Assembly: GCA_020637335.1 (NCBI GenBank)
Contig: JACJWC010000003.1
Span: forward strand, 1-64,000
DNA length: 64,000 nucleotides
Direction: 5' to 3'
DNA from: Acidobacteriota bacterium
GTDB lineage: Bacteria; Acidobacteriota; Holophagae; Acanthopleuribacterales; Acanthopleuribacteraceae
The notes under the pieces are model-generated. The model did not search any database. It was not told where the DNA came from and saw only the letters and a list, made by a program, of their open reading frames with translations. Numbering within the stretch: position 1 is the first letter of the stretch; the number at the start of each line of letters is the position of its first letter. The position numbers and the translations under genes were made by a program. This document shows positions 17,807 to 25,357 of this stretch, one piece after another.

Positions 17807-19423
17807 TTAAACGGTCTCTATCGCCAAGGCACGGAGTTGGGTCTTAACCCGGGTTTTTAACCATTCCTCGGTCGCAAGGGTTAAACATCTCTGGAAACGG
17901 GTCGTTGCTTTTTTGGTTTCACCGCGCACCAAACTTATTCGCCCCAAACAAAACTGAACGAGACTCTGCTGCTTAACGGTTTTGCCGGTTTTCTCGCAGG
18001 TCTTTAGCACCGCGTCAGCTCCTTCAACCTGACCCGTTTCCAAAAGCGCAAAACCGAAAACAATCTGGGCGTCTACCGAGTCGGGTAGCGCATCTGCTGC
18101 TTGTTTGGCCCATTTGGCAAGCCCTGAAAATGCAGAAGGATCATTTAATCGGGGGAAAAGCAAAACCCAATCCAGGAGCAGACCTTGCTGAATGTCCTCC
18201 CGAGAAATTTTCAGGAAGAATTTTTCAAAAAGCGCTTCGGCCCGATCCGGTTCGTTGACCTGCATAGAATTGAACATAAGAGCCCTAACAACCGAACCAA
18301 GGATCGGCTCACTTAGATCCATATTTTTCTCAAGCAATTTAATGTGTTGCTGGTCCGACTCCTCAAATTTTTGTTGAGTTGCCCAGGCATCCGCCAGGAG
18401 CAATTGCAAGAGCAAATCGTCTGGGTATAGAGAAAGCTGCTCTTGGATTAGCGATTCAAAAGGATCCCATTCTTGAGCCGCCAATGCCTTAAATACAGGG
18501 TTTTCGAGTGTTTCCTTTGCCAGCCATGGACTGAGTGAAAATAACTCCGCTTTTGCTTGTTCTGCGAATGGCCGAGTCGATACCTTTTTCTTTTTTAGCA
18601 GGCGGTATAAAGACCAGCTGCTTGCGAGCGTGAAAAAAAGAAAAAGAGCAACAAAGAAACCCTGTTGGGAAAGAGACCAATGGGGTCGGGTCGAGGGCGC
18701 CAACAGCAAAACAACTATTGCCCCAAAGAAACAGGTGGCCAGACCCATAAAAAATACCAATAGGGCGCGAAACATACTAGCGAAGACCTTGGGAGGACTA
18801 AGGCGGCTTTGCTCCTGAAATCTAAAAGGGCGGTTCCATCTAAACAGGAGAAATAACAAGTACATCCCATCCGTTGGCATTTTCCCCATAATGGTTTCTA
18901 TTTGAAAAGGAAAAAGGTTAAAACCTAGCACCATGACATTCGCCCAAAAAAAGAGCGAGGCCAAATCCTTTTGCAGCGGAATACCACCCAACCCGGCCCA
19001 TAAACCAATTCCAATCAAGAGATTGACAGCGGGTCCAGCAGCCACAAACCAAAAAAGGTTGCGTCGGGTTGCAAGGGCACCGCTGTTATCCGTCAAGGTC
19101 AAACCACCAAAAGGGATAGAACCGATTAGCCAATCGAATCCCAGCCAACGAAACGAAAAAATCGGTTTGCCAACACCAATCAAAATCCGGACATTTGGCA
19201 ACCCGCAATATTTTGCCGCCAAGGCATGGCCCAATTCATGCGGCCAAATCAGCAGCCATTCAAAGAGGAGGAGCATTGGGAACCAAACCAAAACCGAACT
19301 TGAAAAATCAGGTTTTGAAAACCCAAATGCAACAATGGCCAGATTAAGGAGGACCATCACAATTATAAAAAGAAAGATTTTTTGGGGTTCGGAAAGGCTG
19401 CGCATCCTTTGTTTCGATTGCAC
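17807..19423 (-). CDS. M50-type membrane metallopeptidase with C-terminal TPR region
   Basis: 538 residues. Hydrophobic helices at about 16-35 and 45-60 precede H62-ELG-H66 within a membrane context (LLIWPHELGHALAAKYCGL), the zinc motif of site-2-protease-like M50 peptidases. Further helices (about 120-150 and 155-175) lead to NLFPFQIETIMGKMPTDGM, which fits the second M50 motif that supplies the Asp ligand. Two more membrane segments lie near 220-270. Residues about 310-538 are soluble and TPR-like, with repeated Leu/Ala helix pairs. M50 enzymes cut within or near membranes; the TPR region may recruit substrate. The start is uncertain: GTG 19423 or ATG 19405, neither with a strong ribosome site. 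It is isolated among repeats, with no anti-sigma or zinc-regulatory gene nearby to suggest a target. Confidence 0.75.
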   Translation of the reverse strand: MQSKQRMRSLSEPQKIFLFIIVMVLLNLAIVAFGFSKPDFSSSVLVWFPMLLLFEWLLIWPHELGHALAAKYCGLPNVRILIGVGKPIFSFRWLGFDWLIGSIPFGGLTLTDNSGALATRRNLFWFVAAGPAVNLLIGIGLWAGLGGIPLQKDLASLFFWANVMVLGFNLFPFQIETIMGKMPTDGMYLLFLLFRWNRPFRFQEQSRLSPPKVFASMFRALLVFFMGLATCFFGAIVVLLLAPSTRPHWSLSQQGFFVALFLFFTLASSWSLYRLLKKKKVSTRPFAEQAKAELFSLSPWLAKETLENPVFKALAAQEWDPFESLIQEQLSLYPDDLLLQLLLADAWATQQKFEESDQQHIKLLEKNMDLSEPILGSVVRALMFNSMQVNEPDRAEALFEKFFLKISREDIQQGLLLDWVLLFPRLNDPSAFSGLAKWAKQAADALPDSVDAQIVFGFALLETGQVEGADAVLKTCEKTGKTVKQQSLVQFCLGRISLVRGETKKATTRFQRCLTLATEEWLKTRVKTQLRALAIETV

Positions 19424-19543
19424 CTATCTTGGGAATTTATATCGGATGATTAAAAACCAAACCAACCTGAAAAAGCAATCTCCACAATGAAAACGGTTCG
19501 AATTGGCATAACTATCATGCGCCTTGAGCGCTGCCCTATCGAG

Positions 19544-19633
19544 GCCTGGGCGGGTTACCCGGGTTGCGCTTATGGATTCGTTCCTCATTGATTGAGCTCC
19601 ACCCTTCGCTGAACATTCTCAGGCCGTTAGCCT
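19544..19633 (-). repeat. Dispersed repeat AGGCY-AAC-GGCCT module, copy 2
   Basis: On the minus strand it reads AGGCTAACGGCCTGAGAA, then a CAGCGAAGGGTGGAGC core, then ATGAGG-ACGAATC, then a CCCGGGTAACCC end. It aligns with 5538-5624 on the plus strand, with scattered substitutions and one small indel. Confidence 0.6.
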
Positions 19634-19693
19634 GCTCAAACCCCGTGAAAGCCAAAAAGAGGTCTGGTATCGAAAAATCCGGGTTCAAATAGG

Positions 19694-19933
19694 ATGTTAA
19701 AGGAAAACAACCTAATCTGGGCCGCAGATGATCAATATGCTGGCCAAATCTGCAAATCCACACCTTTCCTGGAAACGCTGGTTTTCAGCTTGAAGGGCCG
19801 GAACATGCGTTTTGGCCATTCGATAATTGCCCGGGATGGCACCCTGTGGTCCCATTTAATCGAACAGACCGACACAAGCGATTTCATTCAAATCAAGCAT
19901 CTACCAGGAGGCCAGAGGCCGAATGATCCATGA
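19694..19933 (+). CDS. Doubtful small open frame
   Basis: 79 codons starting at an ATG with only a weak AATAGG before it. The middle (RNMRFGHSIIARDGTLWSHL) looks somewhat protein-like, but I recognise no family. The last dozen or so codons, including the stop, lie in the inverted family A hairpin repeat at 19905-19960, so the frame is partly repeat-derived. It may be a decayed gene fragment or noise. Confidence 0.2.
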   Translation: MLKENNLIWAADDQYAGQICKSTPFLETLVFSLKGRNMRFGHSIIARDGTLWSHLIEQTDTSDFIQIKHLPGGQRPNDP

Positions 19934-19960
19934 GCCCACCCCGACGACAGCAGGGGTGGG
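19905..19960 (-). repeat. Hairpin repeat family A, copy 3 (inverted)
   Basis: Plus-strand CCCACCCC at 19935-19942 pairs with GGGGTGGG at 19953-19960 across a 10-base loop. The conserved AGGAGGCCAGAGGCCGA tail lies to the left. The CGCCCGCTGGGCTCT module seen beside copy 1 is also present in inverted form, near 19980-20000. It faces copy 2 at 20170-20225. Confidence 0.75.
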
Positions 19961-20169
19961 AAAACGGCCGCCCGAGTTGGTCAGAGCCCAGCGGGCGACT
20001 GAGCGCACTGCTTTATTGGCGCGATTCAAACAATCAAACCAATCCGAATAAACACCCATCGCCGTTTGCCCTGTCATGGTTTGCGCGATTCCCCGAATGA
20101 TTTCGCCTTGTTGGTCGCATCCGGCCTTCAATCGCCCATTCGGGCTCCCGATTTGGGGGGTCGCCTTAT

Positions 20170-20225
20170 CCCACACCTCCTGCGTCGGTGTGGGTTCACG
20201 GGTCAATCGGCCTCTGGCCTCCTGA
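20170..20225 (+). repeat. Hairpin repeat family A, copy 2 (paired stem change)
   Basis: CCCACACC (20170-20177) pairs with GGTGTGGG (20187-20194). Relative to the other two copies, one C-G pair is replaced by A-T with both sides changed, so the 8-bp stem is intact. The tail TCACGGGTCAATCGG, GGCC-TCT-GGCC, TCCTGA is the same as in copy 1 apart from one base. Confidence 0.75.
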
Positions 20226-20626
20226 TGGATGCTTAACTTGGGTCATTGCGGTTCGTTTGGGTTGGATACGAATTGCTCGCAGGTCTGACTTTCCCGCAGC
20301 AGCCCACCAAGATTTTTGCTTCCGATCTTTTCCAATACCGATTCGAACCATGATTATTGCTCGGCATTTTAATTGACTGCCCCACTGTCGGTTTTTTTTG
20401 ACGTGCTAATGCCTGACGCAAGTCAGTAACCCGTGGTCTCAGGTTTTCCTGAAAGCGGCGCAACTCGGCCCTATGGGCTTATTTGAAGTGTTGAATGTTT
20501 GGGGCCTGAGGACACCCACCCTGACAGACTGCTGTCAGCAGGGCTGGCGTGATGACTGGAATCGCCAGGCTTCATGGCTTAAGCTTATTTTTGCTTGCAG
20601 GCGAATCACATTTCAGGAGAACGCAC

Positions 20627-21013
20627 ATGACTGTTCGAGACGTAGCTAATCAATTGGTGGCCCTGTGCCGCGCCGGTAAATTTGAAGAAGCGATGAATAC
20701 CTTTTACGCCGATGACATCATCAGCATTGAAGCGGTTGGCGATGAGCAAATGCCGGCCGAAATGCGTGGCATAGAAGCGGTACGCGGCAAAGCCGCTTGG
20801 TGGGTCGGCAACCACGAAGTCCACCGGGCAGAGATCCTGGGCCCCTACTATAACGCTCCCTACCCTAACCAGTTCTGCATTCACATGTCGTTTGATGTGA
20901 CCTTTAAACCGACCGGTGAAAAGAAATCCATGAACGAAGTAGGCCTTTACGAAGTGGAAAACGGCAAAGTCGTCAAAGAAACCTTTTATTACGACATGGC
21001 ACCGGCGGGTTAA
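20627..21013 (+). CDS. SnoaL-like / NTF2-fold protein
   Basis: 128 residues. The N-terminal helix (ANQLVALCRAGKFEEAMNTF) followed by YADDIISIEA, RGIEAVRGKAAWW and paired C-terminal strands (NEVGLYEVENGKVVKETFYY) is the NTF2/SnoaL-like cone fold. ATG 20627 is preceded by AGGAG. Members range from small-molecule isomerases to binding proteins; no catalytic set can be assigned, so I give only the fold. The gene is monocistronic, with a strong terminator at 21049-21072. It sits at the edge of a repeat island but its own base composition looks ordinary. Confidence 0.8.
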   Translation: MTVRDVANQLVALCRAGKFEEAMNTFYADDIISIEAVGDEQMPAEMRGIEAVRGKAAWWVGNHEVHRAEILGPYYNAPYPNQFCIHMSFDVTFKPTGEKKSMNEVGLYEVENGKVVKETFYYDMAPAG

Positions 21014-21324
21014 ACAACCTTCGACCAATACCTTCCTGACGGAATAAAGGGTGGCTCTGCCACCCTTTTTTTAATCCAAAATAGAAAAAGTTTTCGAGCA
21101 TCCTACACCTAATAAATTCGATAACCGGGAAGCGCTTTATGCGGCAGGACCAACCTATTCGAGTAGACCCACGGGCAAGGCCAAAATAAACCCTTTTTTG
21201 GTCCCATGATCCGATGGATGTTGATTACTCCCATCTGGAACCCCCTGTAGCCCGTGGGGCACTTTTAGCGCTTCCCGAGGGTATATGCGGGCCGGCCTGC
21301 GGCGGCATTACTCCGATTCGGGCC
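21014..21324. other. Intergenic region with terminator and degenerate repeat
   Basis: Between the converging SnoaL-like and membrane-protein genes. It holds the terminator at 21049-21072. Around 21245-21310 lies a degenerate GC-rich unit (CCCGTGGGGCAC, then GCGGGCCGGCCTGCGGC) resembling the repeat at the left edge of the window. No gene is apparent. Confidence 0.5.
21049..21072 (+). terminator. Intrinsic terminator after the SnoaL-like gene
   Basis: GGGTGGC-TCT-GCCACCC, a perfect 7-bp stem with a 3-base loop, is followed by seven T. It lies 36 bases after the stop codon. Confidence 0.9.
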
Positions 21325-21984
21325 TTATCCGTTCAAACTTTTGACAATTCGATAGGTCAATACCAACAAAAAGGTCATGTACATAGCCAGCTTCCGCCAG
21401 GTTCGAGATTCCTGCCCAAATGCAAACCAACTCGCCCAGCTCAAAAATAGTGCGATTGGAATCAACAAATAGGGGGATTGAACAAAAATAAACCCAAGCC
21501 CAATGATAACGAAAACGAAAAACCCCTTCCAAGGTGGGCGTTTCACATTTAGTTTTTCGATCGGGAGCACCGAATTAATCTCAACCCAAAAATCGGCATA
21601 ATGCGGCATTACTGCTGGCACAAAAACGGATTGGTCTATCCAATTCAGCTGCAAACCAAGAGGATACTGAACGACTTTTTTTAGCTCTGACAAGGACTCC
21701 GTAAAGACGATATCGCCTTGTTGACACCAAAACTGATCTGCTTTTACAGAAACGGTCCAGGGCCTGTTGAAGTGGGGATATGCTTTTTGAGCAGCAAGCA
21801 GAATGGTCATTCCTAAATAGAAAACAAAGGGCCACCAATCAATACGCATTTCGAATATGGCAATTAGCCCCCATCCCAAAAAGGAGGACATAAACCAAAA
21901 ATACAAAAAATAAGGGAGTTCGCACCGGAAAGCAGCAAAAAAGGAGGCGAAGGGATTGATTCGCTCGTCAAAGGTGAAGTCCAT
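21325..21984 (-). CDS. Integral membrane protein of unknown function
   Basis: 219 residues. Two hydrophobic segments near the N-terminus (about 22-45 and 48-66) are followed by a soluble region of about 80 residues with alternating strands (WTVSVKADQFWCQQGDIVF, then LSELKKVVQYPLG) resembling a PH-like domain. At least two further membrane segments lie at about 150-185 and 197-214. This layout recalls small membrane proteins with bacterial PH-like domains, but I do not recognise a named family. The ATG at 21984 has only a weak GCAGG upstream. It has no partner in an operon. Confidence 0.6.
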   Translation of the reverse strand: MDFTFDERINPFASFFAAFRCELPYFLYFWFMSSFLGWGLIAIFEMRIDWWPFVFYLGMTILLAAQKAYPHFNRPWTVSVKADQFWCQQGDIVFTESLSELKKVVQYPLGLQLNWIDQSVFVPAVMPHYADFWVEINSVLPIEKLNVKRPPWKGFFVFVIIGLGFIFVQSPYLLIPIALFLSWASWFAFGQESRTWRKLAMYMTFLLVLTYRIVKSLNG

Positions 21985-22153
21985 GCCTGCGTCACTTTTA
22001 TCTTTTTCGAAACATCAATCATCCTATCACGCCCTTGGATGCCACCCTTCAGCCTGTTTGGGTGAAAAAAGATGTAAAAAGGCGGATCCTGGCTGGCAAA
22101 AACAGTTTTCATTCCATAACATTTCGATCATTACCCCAATTGAGGTGAATGAA

Positions 22154-22642
22154 ATGATATCTGCCCTGATAGCTTTGACCCTGTTTCAACCAGCCACCCA
22201 AACATCGCCAACCCTGGTTGGTACATGGCAATTACAATCGACCCGAGCCATGAACGCTGCGGGTGAAGTTGTTTATGAACCCGAAGTGCAAACTGGGATC
22301 CTGATTCTAACTGAGAGTCACTACAGCCTGATCTGGACGCGCAAGCCGCGACCCGATGCGGCAACCCATTGGGCGGCAACCGATGCGGAAAAGTTGGTTT
22401 CGTTTAACACCATGATTGCCCACAGTGGCAAATGGTCACTCGAAAACGGCCATTTGCGTTTGGATGCGCTCACGGCCAAAAGTCCCGAATTTGTTGGCGG
22501 ACACGAACTTTTTCGCTTTGATGCTCAAGCAAACCATTTAGTGTTGACCGCAGTGATGGCTGTTAGCCGAACCGGTAACGCAGTGCCTTTCTACACCGAA
22601 AAAGGCACGCAGACCTACCACTTTCAGCGCCTTGCACCCTAA
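22154..22642 (+). CDS. Lipocalin-like domain protein
   Basis: 162 residues. After a short hydrophobic start (MISALIALTLFQPA), the LVGTWQLQSTRA motif opens a small barrel, with TGILILTESHYSLIWTRK next and a C-terminal strand TQTYHFQRL. This is the pattern of the lipocalin-like family (Lipocalin_5 type). The start is ATG 22154 because TGAGGTGA, an excellent match to the ribosome, lies five bases upstream; upstream in-frame codons lack such a site. The N-terminal stretch may act as an export signal. The ligand is unknown. It converges on the FAS1-spondin gene, with a shared hairpin between them. Confidence 0.75.
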   Translation: MISALIALTLFQPATQTSPTLVGTWQLQSTRAMNAAGEVVYEPEVQTGILILTESHYSLIWTRKPRPDAATHWAATDAEKLVSFNTMIAHSGKWSLENGHLRLDALTAKSPEFVGGHELFRFDAQANHLVLTAVMAVSRTGNAVPFYTEKGTQTYHFQRLAP

Positions 22643-22646
22643 CAAC

Positions 22647-22672
22647 AAAAAAGGCCCCGCCGAAGCGGGGCC
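22647..22672 (-). terminator. Intrinsic terminator of the FAS1-spondin gene
   Basis: GGCCCCGC-CGAA-GCGGGGCC (22653-22672) is a perfect 8-bp stem. The six A at 22647-22652 become a T-run for minus-strand transcripts, so it terminates the FAS1-spondin gene. The stem may also stop plus-strand transcripts from the lipocalin-like gene. Confidence 0.85.
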
Positions 22673-22695
22673 CGAGGAGGAGGGGCAGAGAAAAA

Positions 22696-24189
22696 TTATT
22701 GGCGTTCGATGCGGACCAGCGCGACCGGTCCACGCCAGTCATATTTTGCGGGATCCAGATCTCCAACTCCGTGGATGCCATTGCTAATGGTGATCAGCCC
22801 CTCAGCACCATCCGTGTTGCGCACACCAGCACCATTGCAGGGACCCGCCGGGATTTGGCTGCAGCGCTCACTGTTGGCTTCGCTACCTGCATCGTAGGCG
22901 AAGGCGTAAACCAGATTGTCATCGGCTAAGCCTGCCTTGCCCAGGAATGTAGCTTGGGGAGCCTTCAGTTCGGCGAGGAAGAAGGAATCGTTGGTTACAA
23001 CCAACATGCCAGCTACAGAAATGCGGCGGAAAGGGTTACGGGCAGTTATCGTGACAGATTGGGTTGCCCCAGGCAGAATTGGTCCCGCAAAGGCAACCGA
23101 ATCAAAAACTTCTGAAGATCCTGCAATTTCAGATCGCAACAGGTTGACATCGCCATCTTCCGCAAGCGCAACCAGTCCAGGAGATGCGGCCGTACCGGGC
23201 GTGGCCAGGGCAATCGCCTCACTGTGGGCCACGACCAAGGGCGGGGAAAAGATCTGGCCTTTGGTCAAGTTGGTGACCGTAATTTTGTAAGTTTCCCCAA
23301 AGAAATCCGGGGGCAGAATGACACTGTCAATTTCGTGAATGACCCCATTGGAAACCTGAATGTCGGTAGCGATGATTTTGGCGTTTTCAATAAACGCACC
23401 TTGGTCATTGGCACTGATGCGGGCAAAGGAACCTTCAAGCGTTTCCAAGGCCGGGGTGCTCAAAACGTCGGCTGCCAAATACGAGCCACTAACCACATGG
23501 TAGAGAAGTACTTGTGCAAGTTGGTCAGGATTGGCCAGGAGCGCATTCAGGGTTTCTGCGGGCAGTTTCGCAAACGCTTCGTCATTGGGCGCGAATACAG
23601 TGAAAGGTCCCGGTCCACGCAAGGCATCGGCCAATCCCGCAGCCACCACCGCCGTGACCAGGGTGTCAAAACGGCCAGCCGCTACCGCCGTATCCACAAT
23701 ATCACCTGCCGGAGCCTCGCCTGCAGGCGGCAGTAACACAGAATCAATGACGTGAATCACGCCGTTGGAACACAGGATATCGGTCACGATGACCTGAGCG
23801 TCATTAACGAAGACCCCATTGGAATTGACCGTTATGGAAACCGGTTCACCCAAAACGGTGTTGGCTGAGGTCAGCGTAACCACCTGATCAGCTTTTACCG
23901 AACCCGCCACCACATGGTAAAGCAGAATGTCGGTAAGGGTTGGAATGTCATTGAGTAGCGCTTCAACCGTGCCTGCAGGCAATTGGGCAAAAGCCTCATC
24001 GGTCGGCGCAAAAACAGTGAAAGGGCCTGGACTGGACAAGGTTTCCGCCAGATCGGCTGCAGTCACTGCAGCAACCAGGGTCTGAAAATTCCCGGCAGCA
24101 ACTGCCGTTTCAACAATATTTCGTTCCTGAGCCCAAAGTGAGCTGGACAGAAACAGGGTCAATCCTCCTAACAATGCAGAACGCAACAT
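22696..24189 (-). CDS. Secreted FAS1-FAS1-spondin domain protein
   Basis: 497 residues with a clear signal peptide (LRSALLGGLTLFLSSSLWAQ). There are two fasciclin domains, about 23-155 and 162-298. Each has the GPFTVFAPTDEAFAQLP-type H1 motif, an LLYHVV core and an SNGVIHVIDSVLLPP-type H2 motif. Residues about 300-497 form a spondin-type domain (YKITVTNLTKGQIFSPPLVV, then ALAEDGDVNLL, then NPFRRISVAGMLVVTND). FAS1 domains mediate adhesion in secreted proteins; spondin domains occur in bacterial cell-surface proteins of unknown ligand. The start at 24189 is preceded by GGAGG; an upstream TTG overlaps that site and is rejected. A possible ECF-type promoter lies at 24238-24263. Confidence 0.9.
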   Translation of the reverse strand: MLRSALLGGLTLFLSSSLWAQERNIVETAVAAGNFQTLVAAVTAADLAETLSSPGPFTVFAPTDEAFAQLPAGTVEALLNDIPTLTDILLYHVVAGSVKADQVVTLTSANTVLGEPVSITVNSNGVFVNDAQVIVTDILCSNGVIHVIDSVLLPPAGEAPAGDIVDTAVAAGRFDTLVTAVVAAGLADALRGPGPFTVFAPNDEAFAKLPAETLNALLANPDQLAQVLLYHVVSGSYLAADVLSTPALETLEGSFARISANDQGAFIENAKIIATDIQVSNGVIHEIDSVILPPDFFGETYKITVTNLTKGQIFSPPLVVAHSEAIALATPGTAASPGLVALAEDGDVNLLRSEIAGSSEVFDSVAFAGPILPGATQSVTITARNPFRRISVAGMLVVTNDSFFLAELKAPQATFLGKAGLADDNLVYAFAYDAGSEANSERCSQIPAGPCNGAGVRNTDGAEGLITISNGIHGVGDLDPAKYDWRGPVALVRIERQ

Positions 24190-24237
24190 GGCAACCTCCA
24201 ATTTTTGTCCATTAAAATCATGGACGTTTCATAGACA

Positions 24238-24263
24238 AACGATAATCCAGAGGGATTTGTTCC
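24238..24263 (-). promoter_or_regulatory. Possible ECF-sigma promoter of the FAS1-spondin gene
   Basis: On the minus strand GGAAC (24263-24259) and CGTT (24241-24238) are separated by 17 bases, a spacing and sequence seen in many ECF-sigma promoters. It lies about 50 bases before the start codon. Short motifs like this occur by chance, so this is only a candidate. Confidence 0.35.
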
Positions 24264-24340
24264 AAAAAAATGAAAAAAAGTTTGGGTCCGCTTGACGCTT
24301 TAGCCGATGCAAACGGCGGAACACCTACAAAACCAAGAAC

Positions 24341-24592
24341 TTAGGCCTTAAAAAAATGTTTGGGACCGTTCAGGTTTGGCACTGAAGGCAGCTGGGTCGG
24401 AACACTACGGCATGGCGAGGAGGACCCTTTGATTCCCAATTTTCGACTCGCTTCAAACGGGCTCGATACTTTTCCCGTTTCTAACCCTTTGATCACTTGG
24501 AACTTAAACGCTTCACTTGTCTTTTCATCCTCGCCCTCCTCTTTCGATTTGACAACTGTCAACCTATGCCAGGACGAGACACCAACGCTCAA
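24341..24592 (-). pseudogene. Relic of an IS3-like transposase OrfA
   Basis: The open frame encodes KTSEAFKFQVIKGLETGK, then an EASRKLGIKGSSS segment. That is the characteristic N-terminal helix-turn-helix of IS3-type OrfA transposases, normally followed by a tryptophan-containing recognition helix. Here the frame continues into unrelated sequence (CRSVPTQLPSVP) and no catalytic DDE portion exists nearby in any frame, so it is a 3'-truncated remnant. No terminal inverted repeats of an element were seen. Confidence 0.5.
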
Positions 24593-24646
24593 CCCTCAAT
24601 TTCCAACTTGATGATTGAGCGTTGAGGGTTGGAAATTGAGCGTTTT
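24582..24646. repeat. GAGCGTT palindromic repeat, copy 2
   Basis: CAACGCTCAA (24583-24592) pairs with TTGAGCGTTG (24615-24624), and CTCAATTTCCAAC (24595-24607) pairs with GTTGGAAATTGAG (24628-24640). The two interleaved pairings repeat the logic of copy 1 at 5458-5530. Confidence 0.6.
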
Positions 24647-24720
24647 CAAGGACGGCCGCTCGAATCCGATGGCCCAATGATTATGCGCAAAACTTCGAGA
24701 TTGGAAATTGGGGGTTCCTG

Positions 24721-25308
24721 CTATCCCGGATTTGTACCCTCAACGCTGAACTTGGGCTGGCCTGTTTTGGATTCCCATTCCCGGCGCAGGAGTCCAAAAA
24801 TAGCTGAATCCTGAATTTCGCCTTCCACCTGCCAACGTTCGCGCAGCAGACCTTCCTGCTGAAAACCCATCCTCTTTAGGATACTAATCGAGGGCGTATT
24901 GCGCGGGTCGACATCAGCCTCAAGCCGGCGCAGTCCCAACGCGAGGAAAGCATATTGGAACAAACGATTTAACGCTTCGCGCATGAGTCCTTGACCCCAG
25001 TATTGGGGGTGCAAGGCATAGCCCACATCTGCTCTGCCCTGAGCTAAATCGATATGGTTCAAGGTACAGGTACCAATGATCCGGTTATCTGTTAAGTGCT
25101 GAATCCCCCATTGAAACAAGCTGCCCTGTTCATAAAAGGCTTGGATGTTGGCAACCAGTTGTTCGGCTTGGCGGGGATCCGTCATGGGTGGTGAACTCCA
25201 GTAGCGCATTGCCTGCGGATCACTAAAGATTTCAAACAGGTCTGACACATCTGATTGAACCAGCCAACGCAAAACCAACCGTTCGGCAGGCAAATCTGGC
25301 AAAGTCAT
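24721..25308 (-). CDS. GNAT acetyltransferase (RimJ/RimL type)
   Basis: 195 residues. TERL-like start (LPAERLVLRWLVQSDVSDLF), then FSDPQAMRYWS, then the strand GYALHPQYWGQGLMREALN carrying the Q-x-x-G-x-G-like acetyl-CoA loop, then NTPSISILKRMGFQQEGLLR, the classic C-terminal signature of RimJ/RimL N-acetyltransferases. ATG 25308 is preceded by GGAGG. It lies 49 bases after cydB on the same strand and may be cotranscribed, with no evident functional tie. The final residues (KFSVEGTNPG) are encoded by sequence resembling a nearby dispersed repeat, so the natural C-terminus may have been altered. The substrate could be a ribosomal protein N-terminus or a small amine. Confidence 0.85.
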   Translation of the reverse strand: MTLPDLPAERLVLRWLVQSDVSDLFEIFSDPQAMRYWSSPPMTDPRQAEQLVANIQAFYEQGSLFQWGIQHLTDNRIIGTCTLNHIDLAQGRADVGYALHPQYWGQGLMREALNRLFQYAFLALGLRRLEADVDPRNTPSISILKRMGFQQEGLLRERWQVEGEIQDSAIFGLLRREWESKTGQPKFSVEGTNPG

Positions 25309-25357
25309 GTTTCCTCCAGGCAAAAACCCTACCACAGCAGCAGAAAAACGTTTAGCG

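Larger units (their letters stand above)
19424..20626. repeat. 1.2-kb repeat island
   Basis: A stretch between the M50 and SnoaL genes that is mostly dispersed repeat: the AGGCC module (19544-19633, inverted), and family A hairpins at 19905-19960 (inverted) and 20170-20225, which bound a 320-bp unit. A D-type unit lies at 20449-20470 and a CTGACAG-ACTG-CTGTCAG hairpin near 20520. Only one short open frame (19694-19933) looks even weakly gene-like. An uninterrupted 8-T run near 20393 has no clear hairpin before it. Confidence 0.5.
24190..24720. other. Intergenic region with promoter, transposase relic and palindrome
   Basis: 531 bases holding the probable promoter of the FAS1-spondin gene, a transposase N-terminal relic on the minus strand (24341-24592) and the second GAGCGTT palindrome (24582-24646). 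A small GTCCAT-GATTTTA-ATGGAC hairpin lies in the 5' leader of the FAS1-spondin gene (around 24207-24226). Confidence 0.5.

Noticed and set aside
17484..17847. Overlapping short open frames in the gap before the M50 gene
   Set aside because: They run through dispersed repeats (CCGAAATCACAG and CCTGAAAGCGGCG units) in several frames and lack conserved features.
20233..20463. A 76-codon minus-strand frame in the repeat island
   Set aside because: Basic and low-complexity, ending in a D-type repeat; no similarity that I can recognise.
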